From Nocardioides sp. Root140 (GTDB taxonomy: Bacteria > Actinomycetota > Actinomycetes > Propionibacteriales > Nocardioidaceae), in the NCBI RefSeq assembly GCF_001426745.1, contig NZ_LMFI01000006.1, positions 1 to 40,967 of the forward strand: a stretch of 40,967 bases of DNA. Direction: 5' to 3'. Below, in pieces: positions 23,891 to 32,649 of the stretch. The position numbers were made by a program, and so were the translations under genes. How positions within the stretch are numbered: position 1 is the stretch's first letter; each line of letters starts with the position of its first letter. The notes under the pieces were generated by a model. That model was not told where the DNA came from. It worked only from the letters and a program-made list of their open reading frames with translations, and did not search any database.

Positions 23891-23976
23891 CGACTCTAGG
23901 CGTGGGGTGTGACCGACGCCACAAATGTGACAGGATCCGGTCAGGAACACCTGAGGGAAGACCCTCGGGCGCGTGC

Positions 23977-24651
23977 TCAGGACTTCTTGGCCTCGAAGTG
24001 CTGGTAGTCCTTGAGCGAGTGCCAGTCGCCGCCCCAGTCGAACCCGCGCTTCTTGAACGCCTTCACGACCGGGTCGTTCTTGGTGATCATGCCGGGGCGT
24101 ACGTCGTCGCGGTCGAGGAACTCCTCACCGGCAGGCGGCAGCACCAGGTCACCCTTCACATAAGGGTTCTCGATGGTGTTGATGTCGATCGCCTTGCCGT
24201 AGGAGTGGATCGAGAACCTGCCCGGGCTGCCGGTGATCGGACGGCAGTTGAACGACGACGTGTTGTCGGCGGCCATGGACGCGTCGTCGGAGCCGTCGTA
24301 CTCCTCGATGAGCTCCATCCGCCTGATCGGGAACTGCGCGTCGAACATCTCCCCGAACACCGTGACCACCGTGTCGGCGACGTCCTTGTGCACCATCAGC
24401 TGCCCGCCGTCATGGACCGTGCCGTCGAAGCCCCGGTAGTTCATCTCGATGATCCGCAGGTCGTCGATCGGCACTGGGCAGCCCTCCTCCCAGGAGACAC
24501 CGATCATCCGGTCGCGGTACTCCTCGGAGATCGTGTGCACCGACGCCGAGAACTCCGGATCGTCGGACGACGTCTGCTGGACCGGTACGGCACTGGCCGG
24601 CGCGGTCACGGCGAGGCTGACGAGCGAGGCCAGGGCGAGTCTGACGAGCAT
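23977..24651 (-). CDS. Secreted M15-family D-Ala-D-Ala carboxypeptidase-like protein
   Basis: The 224-residue protein starts with a Sec signal (1-21, ending APASA). The M15/VanY zinc site is visible: SIHSYGKAIDI (H149, D156) and WHSLKDYQHFE (H218). A cysteine pair, in EEGCPVP and SFNCRP, could close a disulfide. It should trim peptidoglycan stem peptides outside the membrane. GGAGG lies seven bases upstream of the ATG. It is followed by the FUSC-like gene on the same strand at higher coordinates, 119 bases away, which is probably a separate unit. Confidence 0.88.
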   Translation of the reverse strand: MLVRLALASLVSLAVTAPASAVPVQQTSSDDPEFSASVHTISEEYRDRMIGVSWEEGCPVPIDDLRIIEMNYRGFDGTVHDGGQLMVHKDVADTVVTVFGEMFDAQFPIRRMELIEEYDGSDDASMAADNTSSFNCRPITGSPGRFSIHSYGKAIDINTIENPYVKGDLVLPPAGEEFLDRDDVRPGMITKNDPVVKAFKKRGFDWGGDWHSLKDYQHFEAKKS

Positions 24652-24770
24652 GTGGGTCCTCCCGAGAGGGTCGGCTGCTGGACCTTCAACCTGTCACGGA
24701 TGGACCGCACGCTCAACGCCTCCGACACCCGCAGGAAACTGCAGCACGCGCCGCCGTACGGCCACACGGC

Positions 24771-25847
24771 TCACCGTCGACTCCTCCCCTGCTGGTCCAC
24801 CGCCTGGTTCCCGCGGATCAGGGCAGCGGCGGCCACTCCGGCAGCAACCCCGATCACGGTGTCCACCCCTCGCGCCACGATCATCGTGGCCGGTTCGCTG
24901 GGGGCTGCCAGCTCGGTCATGATCATGATCAGTGGCGTGAAGAACCCGAGCGCAACCCCGTAGTGGCGGCTCATGAACAGCTCGGTGGGGAACAGCAGCA
25001 CCATCACGGCCGAGGCCAGCACCACCGGTCCCGGCTCCGGGAGCAGCACCAGTGCGGTGACGGCGAGGCCGACCAGTGTGCCTGTCACCCGCTGCACGGC
25101 GCGGTGCACCACCGCGTCGAGGTCGAGAACCTCTCCGATGGCGACGACGGCCAACGGAACGGCCGCCGCGGTCATCGCCCAGTTGGCATGGTCGACGCCC
25201 AGCATCACCCCGCTCAGTCCGGCGACTGCGGTCGCCAACGCATGGCGCAAGGCGTGCACGCCTGTCCCTGCAGGCAAGGTGGTCTTGCGGACACGCGACC
25301 ACTGCACGGTCGGGATCTCCTGCAGGAGTCCCGTTCCTCCCGTGGTCAGCCTGGCCAGTCCGAGGGCAATGGACCAGGCTGCGGTCGCTGCACAGAGGGT
25401 CACGGCGCCCCAAGGACTGACCAGTCCGGGGCTGATCGTGGCCGTGGCGCCGAACGCGAAGATCCCGAAGAAGGGCCCACCCGGGCGGAGCCGGAGCCAG
25501 TCGGTCAGCAGCGAGCCGACCGCGGCGAACGTGGTGATGCCGAGCACGAGCACGACAGCGGGAACACGCGCCTCCGAGAACGCCACCCCCAGTGCGACCC
25601 CGGTCACCAGCATCCCGGCGCCATGGAACTGGTGACGCAGCCGGCTCCGTGGGGCCTCGAGCCTGCCGTACATCCCGGTGAAGGAGCCGAAGACGGCGTA
25701 CAGCATGAGTTCTGGCCTGCCCACCGCGAGGAGCACCACTCCGGGGACCATGAGGCCGAGGACCACGCGCGCGGCGTGCCCGTGGTCACTGCTCCGGTCG
25801 GCCGGCAACGTGCCTGCCGTCGGCCGCCCGGCTCCGTGCGGGGTCAT
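24771..25847 (-). CDS. FUSC-type (aromatic acid exporter-like) membrane protein
   Basis: This 358-residue protein has about ten hydrophobic segments in two halves. The second half holds the FUSC-like region around RHALATAVAGLSGVMLGVDHANWAM and RVTGTLVGLAVTALVL, where conserved RxxGTxxG-type residues are present. Such proteins resemble AaeB/YccS/ArAE exporters, but it is shorter and has no cytosolic loop domain. The substrate is unknown. The ATG at 25847 has only a weak ribosome-binding site. It is co-oriented with the M15 peptidase gene. Confidence 0.8.
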   Translation of the reverse strand: MTPHGAGRPTAGTLPADRSSDHGHAARVVLGLMVPGVVLLAVGRPELMLYAVFGSFTGMYGRLEAPRSRLRHQFHGAGMLVTGVALGVAFSEARVPAVVLVLGITTFAAVGSLLTDWLRLRPGGPFFGIFAFGATATISPGLVSPWGAVTLCAATAAWSIALGLARLTTGGTGLLQEIPTVQWSRVRKTTLPAGTGVHALRHALATAVAGLSGVMLGVDHANWAMTAAAVPLAVVAIGEVLDLDAVVHRAVQRVTGTLVGLAVTALVLLPEPGPVVLASAVMVLLFPTELFMSRHYGVALGFFTPLIMIMTELAAPSEPATMIVARGVDTVIGVAAGVAAAALIRGNQAVDQQGRSRR

Positions 25848-25907
25848 CTCAGGACGCGACCGGCACGCCGGCGGCGCAGGGCTCCGGTGGAGCGATTCTC
25901 GGCGCGT

Positions 25908-26378
25908 TCACGACACGAGGTCGATGCGGTGCTCGCGGCCGCCGAAGTTGAAGGTGTCACCCACCCGCAGACCCTCGACCGACGCGTAGATCGGGGAGTC
26001 CGTCGAGATTCCCTCGTAGGTCACTCCGTCGCACTCGAAGGCGCTCGCGACGACACCGACCACGTAGCGGTCGCCTCCGAAACCGACGATCGCGCCCGGT
26101 CCGACAGTGTCCTTGGGGCCGAAGTCGAGATCGTCGATCCGGGCCAGTCCCGCCTGCTGATGGTCTTCCGCAGCGCCGAGGAGCCCTGAGAGCTCCCCCT
26201 GTTCGTCCGACTGCGACAGGTCGTCGACCGAGTGCGTCGCCTCCTGGTCCAGCTCGGCTGCGGACCGCTCCTGCCTGACGGTGTTCTCGAAGGACCGCAG
26301 GTGATCCGCAGCCCTGGCCTCGAGAGCTTGTCTGACTCGCTGCTTGGCAGCCTGGTCGAAGCTCGCCGACTCATTCAT
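25908..26378 (-). CDS. GreA/GreB-like protein
   Basis: This 156-residue protein has a helical N-terminal half (about 5-80) and a C-terminal half with the GreA/GreB FKBP-like pattern VGPGAIVGFGGDRYVVGVV, then GISTDSPIYASVEGLRVGDTF, ending in a short strand. True GreA needs an acidic tip (D41, E44) on a coiled coil; here the first half is Glu/Asp-rich, but a precise tip cannot be named. It may be an anti-pausing or RNA-polymerase-binding paralogue like Rnk or Gfh1. The ATG at 26378 follows GAGAGG eight bases upstream; an in-frame ATG at 26414 has no such site. It is divergent from the DUF1345 gene. Confidence 0.78.
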   Translation of the reverse strand: MNESASFDQAAKQRVRQALEARAADHLRSFENTVRQERSAAELDQEATHSVDDLSQSDEQGELSGLLGAAEDHQQAGLARIDDLDFGPKDTVGPGAIVGFGGDRYVVGVVASAFECDGVTYEGISTDSPIYASVEGLRVGDTFNFGGREHRIDLVS

Positions 26379-26491
26379 GGGGATCGCCTCTCTCGGAACA
26401 CACGTCGAATGCACGGCTCATTGACCTGCACTGTTCTTGGACATTGTGCCCCGATGCGCTCCGCAGCCACCCCATCCGAACCTCTCCCCAC

Positions 26492-26520
26492 TTGCGGGCA
26501 ATGAAGCGCTGGCGCATATT
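26492..26520 (+). promoter_or_regulatory. Promoter of the DUF1345 gene
   Basis: TTGCGG (26492-26497) and CATATT (26515-26520) are spaced by 17 bases, and the -10 ends eight bases before the ATG at 26529. This gives a near-leaderless transcript, since no Shine-Dalgarno fits between them. Confidence 0.55.
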
Positions 26521-26528
26521 GAACCGTC

Positions 26529-27206
26529 ATGAGCGGGGACGAACGGCACAGCGGGTCCAGCAGTGGCGGCAGGCTGCCCGTGGCGGCGATCCCGCGGGTC
26601 ATCGGGTCGGTGCTGCTGGGTGCCGTCGCGGGCGTGGCCTGCGTGCTCGCACTCAACATCCCGCTCAGCATCCTGATCGGAGTCACGGTCACGCACGTCG
26701 CGTTCGCCGTGGGCGGGTGGATGGTGCTGTGGCCGCTCGACGCGCATGTCACGGCTGCCAATGCTCGACGTGAGGACTTCCGCCCGGTGCTCGAGGAGCT
26801 GCTCGTCCTGCTGATCTCACTGGGCGGGCTGTTCGGCATCGTGGCCGTGCTCGTCCTAGGACGCTCCGACACTGGCGACGCGGCCGCTGCGACGGCCCTG
26901 TGCGGGGTCTTCATGGCCTGGGCCGACCTGCACCTGATGTACGCCACTCGCTACGCACACCTCTACTACGGGGCCGCGGGAGCAAAGGGCGGTGGGATCG
27001 ACTTCAACTCCGACGAGTCGCCGGCCTATCGCGACTTCTTCTACTTCAGCTACAACCTCGGGATGACCTACCAGGTCTCCGACACGGACGTGTCGAGCTC
27101 GACGATCCGGTCGGTGGTGTTGCGACACTCGCTCCTCTCCTACCTGTTCGGAGCCGTCGTCCTGGCCACCACCATCAATCTCGTTGCCGGAGTGGCCACC
27201 GGCTGA
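26529..27206 (+). CDS. DUF1345 family membrane protein
   Basis: The 225-residue protein has about five membrane helices (near 20-42, 46-66, 95-115, 120-140 and 195-220). The DUF1345 signature [20 protein letters not shown], followed by [16 protein letters not shown], lies between the last two. The function of the family is not known. The ATG at 26529 is supported by the promoter spacing at 26492-26520. It is 161 bases upstream of the DyP peroxidase gene on the same strand but has its own likely promoter. Confidence 0.92.
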   Translation: MSGDERHSGSSSGGRLPVAAIPRVIGSVLLGAVAGVACVLALNIPLSILIGVTVTHVAFAVGGWMVLWPLDAHVTAANARREDFRPVLEELLVLLISLGGLFGIVAVLVLGRSDTGDAAAATALCGVFMAWADLHLMYATRYAHLYYGAAGAKGGGIDFNSDESPAYRDFFYFSYNLGMTYQVSDTDVSSSTIRSVVLRHSLLSYLFGAVVLATTINLVAGVATG

Positions 27207-27236
27207 CTCCCCGTGGGAGCACCGGCACCGCGCCGT

Positions 27237-27262
27237 ACTCACGGGTGCGACTCACGGGTGCG
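27237..27262. repeat. Two 13-bp tandem repeats upstream of the peroxidase gene
   Basis: ACTCACGGGTGCG occurs twice in a row without mismatch. It lies about 20-45 bases upstream of a TAACGT -10 candidate (27282-27287). Direct repeats in that place could bind an activator. Confidence 0.5.
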
Positions 27263-27341
27263 ACCTGAGCCGTCCTGGCGCTAACGTGCAGGAAGGGCTC
27301 AACTTCGAACCGTTCTGACCAAGAGAACCGGAGGCGACGAG

Positions 27342-27371
27342 ATGGCGGGTGCGGCGAGGGTGGTCCGATGA
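27342..27371 (+). CDS. 9-codon leader ORF coupled to the DyP peroxidase
   Basis: The ORF reads MAGAARVVR and stops with a TGA that overlaps the ATG of the peroxidase gene as ATGA (27368-27371). It has a strong GGAGG seven bases before its own ATG, while the peroxidase start has only the weaker GAGGGTGG inside this ORF. Translation of the peroxidase may depend on it. Confidence 0.4.
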   Translation: MAGAARVVR

Positions 27372-28312
27372 CGCAGCAGCCGGTCTCACAGGCCGTGATC
27401 GCACCTCCCGCAGAGGCGGCCATCTTCCTGGTGGTCACTGTGCGCCCGGAACGCGAGGACGTCGTACGCGATCTCCTTGCGGACGTGGCGGGACTCACCC
27501 GCGCGGTCGGCTTCCGCTCGAAGGACGGTGAGCTGCGCTGCGTGGTCGGCCTCGGTGCCGAGCTGTGGCCCCGGCTGTACGACGTCGCACCGCCGGCGCA
27601 CCTCCACCCGTTCGAGGCAGTCCAGGACGCCGTGCACACGGCCGTCGCGACCCCGGGCGACATCCTGTTCCACCTCCGCGCCCGGCACATGGATCTCTGC
27701 TTCGAGCTCGCCCAGCAGCTCATAGCGCGTCTGGACGGTGCGGTCGACGTCGAAGACGAGGTGCACGGGTTCCGCTACTTCGACGAGCGTGACCTGCTCG
27801 GCTTCGTCGACGGCACCGAGAACCCCGAGGGCACGGCGGCCGAGGCGGCCGTCCACATCGGTGACGAGGACGCGGCCTTCGCCGGCGGGAGCTACGTGGT
27901 CGTGCAGAAGTACCTCCACGACCTGGTGGCCTGGAATGCGTTGCCCGTCGAGGCGCAGGAACGCGCGATCGGACGTCACAAGCTCAGCGACATCGAGATG
28001 CCGGACGACGTGAAGCCGTCCAACTCACACGTCGCCCTCAACACCATCGTCGACGAGAACGGTGTCGAACGGCAGATCATGCGCGACAACATGCCGTTCG
28101 GCAACGTGGGATCGGGTGAGTTCGGCACCTATTTCATCGGCTACGCCGCCAGTCCCGACGTCGTGGAACAGATGCTCCGCAACATGTTCGTCGGCAAGCC
28201 GCCCGGCAACCACGACCGGATCCTCGACTTCTCCACGGCGGTCACCGGCTGCCTCTTCTTCGTGCCGCCCGCGGACTTCCTGGAGGACGGCCCCTCGGCA
28301 TCGGAAACGTGA
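27368..28312 (+). CDS. Dyp-type heme peroxidase (class B-like)
   Basis: This 314-residue protein has the DyP signature GFVDGTENP at 145-153 with catalytic D148 and the proximal heme ligand H221 in SNSHVAL. A distal arginine is seen in a RQIMRDNMPFG-type region. Its length and the lack of a signal peptide match cytosolic class B (DypB/YfeX) enzymes. It uses hydrogen peroxide to oxidise dyes, metals or porphyrins. No encapsulin gene or obvious encapsulin-targeting tail is present near it. The start overlaps the 9-codon leader ORF. A bidirectional terminator lies about 110 bases downstream. Confidence 0.93.
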   Translation: MTQQPVSQAVIAPPAEAAIFLVVTVRPEREDVVRDLLADVAGLTRAVGFRSKDGELRCVVGLGAELWPRLYDVAPPAHLHPFEAVQDAVHTAVATPGDILFHLRARHMDLCFELAQQLIARLDGAVDVEDEVHGFRYFDERDLLGFVDGTENPEGTAAEAAVHIGDEDAAFAGGSYVVVQKYLHDLVAWNALPVEAQERAIGRHKLSDIEMPDDVKPSNSHVALNTIVDENGVERQIMRDNMPFGNVGSGEFGTYFIGYAASPDVVEQMLRNMFVGKPPGNHDRILDFSTAVTGCLFFVPPADFLEDGPSASET

Positions 28313-28420
28313 TGGGAACGCAATCAACAGCCGGCCCGCGGACAAGGACTGGTCCCGGAAGGACTATCGCCACCCTGCCGCGGGATGGGGCGCCACGATC
28401 TTGGCACCAGGGTCAAATGT

Positions 28421-28463
28421 CGAAGGGCCCCTGCCCGCGTTTCCGCAAGTCAGAGGCCCTTCG
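28421..28463. terminator. Bidirectional hairpin between the peroxidase and tRNA-Asn genes
   Basis: The arms CGAAGGGCCCCTG and CAGAGGCCCTTCG pair at twelve of thirteen positions with a loop of about 17 bases. The hairpin directly follows the CCA end of tRNA-Asn on the minus strand and also ends the plus-strand peroxidase region. Confidence 0.65.
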
Positions 28464-28464
28464 T

Positions 28465-28540
28465 TGGCTCCCCCGGTTGGACTCGAACCAACAACCCTCC
28501 GATTAACAGTCGAATGCTCTGCCAGTTGAGCTACAGGGGA
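28465..28540 (-). tRNA. tRNA-Asn (GTT)
   Basis: The minus strand folds into a full 76-base tRNA. The acceptor TCCCCTG pairs with CGGGGGA (one G-T), discriminator G and an encoded CCA follow. The anticodon loop is CTGTTAA with anticodon GTT, and the T-loop is TTCGAGT. It is transcribed toward the hairpin at 28421-28463. Confidence 0.96.
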
Positions 28541-28618
28541 CCGCTAGGCAGCCCGGGAAGAATAGCAAGGACGCAGCGGAGGTGCGAAATCAGCCCCTCC
28601 CTTCGCGCCTGCGAGCGA

Positions 28619-29122
28619 CTACAGGTCGTGGCCGACCTCGCCCCGCACCACCTCGAGGGCAGCGGCGGCACGGCGCCGCACCTCGGGATCGTCGGGGTCG
28701 ACGCCCTCCTCGAACTCGTAGACCCACTGCACGGGCTGGTCGCCCCGGGGGGCCCTGCGCGCAATCACGAAGACGCCGCGGCGGCCGCGGATCGGCACGT
28801 GCCGCTGGAGTACGACGCTCGCCGTGACCCGCTCACGCACCAGCTCGAGCAGGCGCCCGGGCTCGTCCAGAGGGACCACGTGCACCGGCCGCACCTCACC
28901 CCAGGAGCCGACCTCGGTCACGGTCAGGGTGGAGGCATCCTGGGACCAGTCGGCCTTCTCGACCGTCTCCCACGGGATGCGCCGCTCCCCGACGTACAAC
29001 GCGTCGCGGGTGCCGACCAGCACGACGCCGTCCGTGCCGACCGCGCCGGCCAGGGCCTTCTCCCCCGTCGGCAGGTCCGCCGCGCGCACCTCGTCGGGCA
29101 GCGCGTTGCCGAACAGCCTCAT
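28619..29122 (-). CDS. Conserved unknown protein downstream of dnaG
   Basis: This 167-residue protein overlaps the end of dnaG by four bases, so it is coupled to it. Strand-rich stretches such as GTDGVVLVGTRDALYVGERRI followed by PWETVEKADW give the look of a small PH-like or GRAM-like domain. The C-terminal half has a helix with VRRRAAAALEVVRGEVGHDL-like residues. I do not know a function. The same gene follows dnaG in many actinobacteria. There is no membrane segment or signal peptide. Confidence 0.8.
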   Translation of the reverse strand: MRLFGNALPDEVRAADLPTGEKALAGAVGTDGVVLVGTRDALYVGERRIPWETVEKADWSQDASTLTVTEVGSWGEVRPVHVVPLDEPGRLLELVRERVTASVVLQRHVPIRGRRGVFVIARRAPRGDQPVQWVYEFEEGVDPDDPEVRRRAAAALEVVRGEVGHDL

Positions 29123-31038
29123 GTGCCCATCCCCGCATCACGAAGGGTGCGACGCTGCGCCTCGAGGGTCATCAGCTCGCCGAACAGTGCGTTGTGGTTC
29201 TCCGCGTCATCCGGGTTGGTGCGCTGCAGCTTGCTCTTCACGTCGGCGATGCTGCGCAGCACGGTCAGCTCGCGCAGCCGGTAGACGTGCGCGTGCACGT
29301 AGGCGAGGTCGGGTTCCTTCTTGGACAGCAGCGGCTCGACGCTCAGCTCGGTCAGGGCCGCGGCGACGGCCGGCTCCTTCACGTGGTCACGCAGCCCGGC
29401 CGCCCAGCCGTCCTTCGCACTCTCGGGTCCCCCACCGGCCTGGATCGCCTCCCACACCCCGCGGTACGTCGGGTGCGTGAAGTCGGCAGGTGTGACGTCG
29501 CGCGCCGAGCGCACCACGACCTCGGGGTGGTGCAGGACGAGCTTGAGGGTCTCGCGCTCGATCGCGAAGCGCGGGTCGCGCAGGTTCGGCAGCGGCGGCG
29601 CGGCGGGCTGCTGCGGCTTCGACGGGTCGTTGACCGGCGCCGCGGTGCGCTGGGGAGCACCCGAGGCCCGGCCCATGGCGCCGCCCGGTGCCTGCTTCTG
29701 GACCCTCCCCTGCCGCGCGGCTGCCCGGCGTACCTCTGTGCGGGCCTCGTCGACGTCGACGCCGATGGACGAGGCGATCTCGCGGGCGAACGCGTCGATC
29801 TTCGACTTGTCGCGCACGCTGCTCACCAGGACGGCAGCCTCGCGCAACGCATCGATGCGGCCGTCGGCGCGGTCGAGGTCGTAGCGCGAGAGCACGTTGC
29901 CGAGCACGAAGCGATAGAGGGGTACGCGACCGGAGACGAGATCCCGGACCGCCTCGTCGCCCTTCTTGATGCGCAGGTCACAGGGGTCGAGGCCGTCGGG
30001 CTCGATCGCGACGTAGGTCTGGGAGACGAAGTTCTGGTCGCCGCCGAAGGCGCGAAGGGCCGCCTTCTGGCCGGCGGAGTCACCGTCGAAGGTGAAGATG
30101 ACCTCACCGCGGAACTCGTCGTGGTCGTGGAGGAACCGGCGCAGCACGCGCGCGTGGTCGTCGCCGAACGAGGTGCCGCAGGTGGCCACCGCCGTACCGA
30201 CGCCGGCGAGGTGGCAGGCCATCACGTCGGTGTAGCCCTCGACCACGACGGCCTGCGAGGTGCGGCCGATCTCACGGCGCGCCAGGTCGATGCCGTAGAG
30301 CACCTGGGACTTCTTGTAGATCGGTGAGTCAGAGGTGTTGAGGTATTTAGCCTCGATGCGGTCGTCGTCAAAGATGCGGCGGGCACCGAAGCCGATCACG
30401 TCGCCGGACGCGTCGCGGATCGGCCACAGCAGGCGTCCGCGGAACCGGTCGTAGAGTCCACGCCCACGACCGACCAGGCCCCCGGTGACGAGCTCCTCCT
30501 CGCTGAAGCCCTTCTGCCGCAGGTGCTTGAACAGCACCTCGCCGCCGTTGGGGGCGAACCCGACGCCGAAGGTGGCCGCGGCGTCCTGGTCGAAGCCGCG
30601 GCCGTCGAGGAACTGACGGGCCACCACGGCGTCGGGGGTGGCCAACTGCTCGGCGTAGAAGAGCTGCGCCTGCTTGTGGGCGTCGATCAGGCGGCTGCGC
30701 TGCGGGCCACGCGGCGGGGTGGGTGCGCCGCCGTCCTCGCGCCGCAGCTGTACGCCGTACTTGTCGGCCAGGCGCTCGACGGCCTCGCTGAAGGTGATGC
30801 CGTCGATCTTCATCAGGAAGCTGAAGACGTCGCCGCCTTCCTGGCACCCGAAGCAGTGGAAGAACGCGCGCGCCGGGTTCACGTTGAACGACGGGGACTT
30901 CTCGTCATGGAAGGGGCACAGGCCCTTCATCGAGCCGCCGCCGGCGTTGCGGAGCGTGACGTAGGAGGACACGACCTCGTCGATGCGAGCCTTCTCGCGG
31001 ACCTCCGCGATGTCGTCGTCCCTGATCCGTCCTGCCAC
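29119..31038 (-). CDS. dnaG: DNA primase DnaG
   Basis: The 639-residue protein has a CHC2 zinc-binding domain (C41, H44, C62, C65 in CPFHDEKSPSF and FFHCFGC). The TOPRIM catalytic core (about 255-345) has VVVEGYTDVM and FTFDGDSAGQ, and a C-terminal helicase-binding region follows a Pro/Gln-rich linker (about 450-500). It makes RNA primers for replication with DnaB. The GTG at 31038 is chosen because the reading VAGRIRDDDIAEVR matches actinobacterial primases and a TAGACT -10 box (31046-31051) ends seven bases before it. The start is therefore leaderless. It is followed by the coupled unknown gene. dgt lies 116 bases upstream on the same strand. Confidence 0.97.
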   Translation of the reverse strand: MAGRIRDDDIAEVREKARIDEVVSSYVTLRNAGGGSMKGLCPFHDEKSPSFNVNPARAFFHCFGCQEGGDVFSFLMKIDGITFSEAVERLADKYGVQLRREDGGAPTPPRGPQRSRLIDAHKQAQLFYAEQLATPDAVVARQFLDGRGFDQDAAATFGVGFAPNGGEVLFKHLRQKGFSEEELVTGGLVGRGRGLYDRFRGRLLWPIRDASGDVIGFGARRIFDDDRIEAKYLNTSDSPIYKKSQVLYGIDLARREIGRTSQAVVVEGYTDVMACHLAGVGTAVATCGTSFGDDHARVLRRFLHDHDEFRGEVIFTFDGDSAGQKAALRAFGGDQNFVSQTYVAIEPDGLDPCDLRIKKGDEAVRDLVSGRVPLYRFVLGNVLSRYDLDRADGRIDALREAAVLVSSVRDKSKIDAFAREIASSIGVDVDEARTEVRRAAARQGRVQKQAPGGAMGRASGAPQRTAAPVNDPSKPQQPAAPPLPNLRDPRFAIERETLKLVLHHPEVVVRSARDVTPADFTHPTYRGVWEAIQAGGGPESAKDGWAAGLRDHVKEPAVAAALTELSVEPLLSKKEPDLAYVHAHVYRLRELTVLRSIADVKSKLQRTNPDDAENHNALFGELMTLEAQRRTLRDAGMGT

Positions 31039-31045
31039 GTCGCGG

Positions 31046-31051
31046 AGTCTA
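31046..31051 (-). promoter_or_regulatory. -10 element (TAGACT) of dnaG, leaderless
   Basis: On the minus strand TAGACT fits TANNNT and ends seven bases before the GTG of dnaG. No Shine-Dalgarno is found there. Confidence 0.55.
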
Positions 31052-31154
31052 CGTCGGGGACCGTTGGACGCACTGGCCGGGCGACGGGAGCTGTGGAGAA
31101 TCGAGGGCCCGGCCCAGCGGACCGTCAAGGGTCCGACGGCCTGCGTCGAGGGTC

Positions 31155-32396
31155 TCAGTCGCCGATGGCGTAGCGGCGGTGCCAGGTGAGCGCCGAGGAG
31201 TCCGTGAGCGAGGCGACCTGGTCGATCACCACCCGCAGCCGGGCGGCGTCGTCGGGCGCCTCGGCGTGGTCGTGGGCGAACGCGGCGTCCAGCCGGTCGG
31301 GCCGGTCGACGAGCGCGGCCACCAGCTCGGCCAGCAGCTCACGCTGGCGAGCCATCACCTCGAGGCGCTCGTCGGACCGCATCACGTAGTGCGCGGCGAT
31401 GCCCTTGAGCACGGCGATCTCGAGGAGGGTCTCGTCGGGGATCACCAGGTCGGCGCGGTAGCGCACGAACGACTCGGTGCCGTAGGCCGCCACCATCGCG
31501 GTCTGCACACTGCCGCAGAACCGGCCGATCAGGTCGCTGGTCAGGTTCTTCAGGGCGGCCAGCGACCGACGCGAGCCGTCGTACGGCGCCTGCGGCCAGC
31601 TGCCCTGCGTCTGCATGCGGGCCAGCGCCCTGCCGAGGGCGTCGTCGGAGACATCGGGGAGGTACCACTCGCGGGTGGTCTGCCACACCTCGCGTCGCGC
31701 GCCCGGGTCGGCGAGTGCGGTCAGGTCGATGCGGTCGGCGACGATGCCGTCCTCGACGTCGTGCACGGAGTAGGCCACGTCGTCGGCGAGGTCCATCACC
31801 TGCGCCTCGACGCAGCGCCGCCGGTCGGTGCGACCGTCGCGCATCCACGTGAAGACAGGGAGGTCGTCGGCGTACGCCCCGAACTTGGTGCCCGGGCGCT
31901 CGCGCAGCCAGGGGTACTTCGTGCAGGCGTCGAGCGTGGCGCGGGTCAGGTTGAGCCCCACCGAGTGGCCGTCGGCGTCGAACGTCTTGGACTCCAGGCG
32001 GGTCAGCAGTCGCAGCGTCTGGGCGTTGCCCTCAAAGCCTCCGCACGGCTCACTGAGCGCGTCGAGCACCTGCTCGCCGTTGTGGCCGAACGGCGGATGG
32101 CCCAGGTCGTGGGCCAGGGCAGCGGTCTCGGTGATGTCAGGGTGACAGCCCAGCGCCCGAGCCAGGTCGCGGGCGATCTGGGCAACCTCGAGAGAGTGGG
32201 TCAGCCGGTTGCGGACGAAGTCGTCGCTCTGGGGGCCGACGACCTGGGTCTTGGCGGCCAGGCGCCGGGACGCCGCCGCGTGGACCACGCGGGCCCGGTC
32301 ACGCTCGAACGGCGTGCGCACGGGTGCGTCGACCCGCTTCGGCGGCTCCGGGACGAGGCGCTCGCGGTCGCGCTCGTCGTACTCGTTGGTCTCCAT
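31155..32396 (-). CDS. dgt: Deoxyguanosinetriphosphate triphosphohydrolase (dGTPase-like)
   Basis: The 413-residue protein is an HD-domain dNTP hydrolase. It has VRNRLTHSLEVAQIAR (H67), ALAHDLGHPPFGHNGE (H96, D97) and QVMDLADDVAYSVHDVEDG, in the order and spacing of Dgt-like enzymes that release tripolyphosphate from dNTPs. It helps control the dNTP pool, which suits its place next to dnaG. The ATG at 32396 is used; a GTG directly before it at 32399 would be six bases after the TACTCT -10 box (32406-32411). Either would give a leaderless or nearly leaderless mRNA. Confidence 0.94.
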   Translation of the reverse strand: METNEYDERDRERLVPEPPKRVDAPVRTPFERDRARVVHAAASRRLAAKTQVVGPQSDDFVRNRLTHSLEVAQIARDLARALGCHPDITETAALAHDLGHPPFGHNGEQVLDALSEPCGGFEGNAQTLRLLTRLESKTFDADGHSVGLNLTRATLDACTKYPWLRERPGTKFGAYADDLPVFTWMRDGRTDRRRCVEAQVMDLADDVAYSVHDVEDGIVADRIDLTALADPGARREVWQTTREWYLPDVSDDALGRALARMQTQGSWPQAPYDGSRRSLAALKNLTSDLIGRFCGSVQTAMVAAYGTESFVRYRADLVIPDETLLEIAVLKGIAAHYVMRSDERLEVMARQRELLAELVAALVDRPDRLDAAFAHDHAEAPDDAARLRVVIDQVASLTDSSALTWHRRYAIGD

Positions 32397-32600
32397 CACG
32401 GCCCGAGAGTAGTGCCACCCGCCCACGGTCGGGGGCGCCGGTGCGGAAGTCGTGCACCCCGGACCACAGACCGGTCGAACGGACCGTCGAACAGGTGACC
32501 TCTGCATCTCTCATGTCCTCGCACGCTCAGGAGAGGACATCCGGACCCCGACTTACCCGTCGGATGGTCCGCGGCCGGGCTCGCGCCGCCCGAAGAATGA

Positions 32601-32636
32601 CGAATGGCCGCGGCCCACGAGGGCTGCGGCCATTCG
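32601..32636 (-). terminator. Intrinsic terminator of the ARB-07466-like gene
   Basis: CGAATGGCCGC pairs perfectly with GCGGCCATTCG. The stem extends through one G-T pair and GCCC/GGGC to about 16 pairs with loop ACGA. It lies just past the stop of the minus-strand gene, and a TCATTCTTC tail follows on that strand. Confidence 0.8.
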
Positions 32637-32649
32637 GCGGGGTCAGAGA

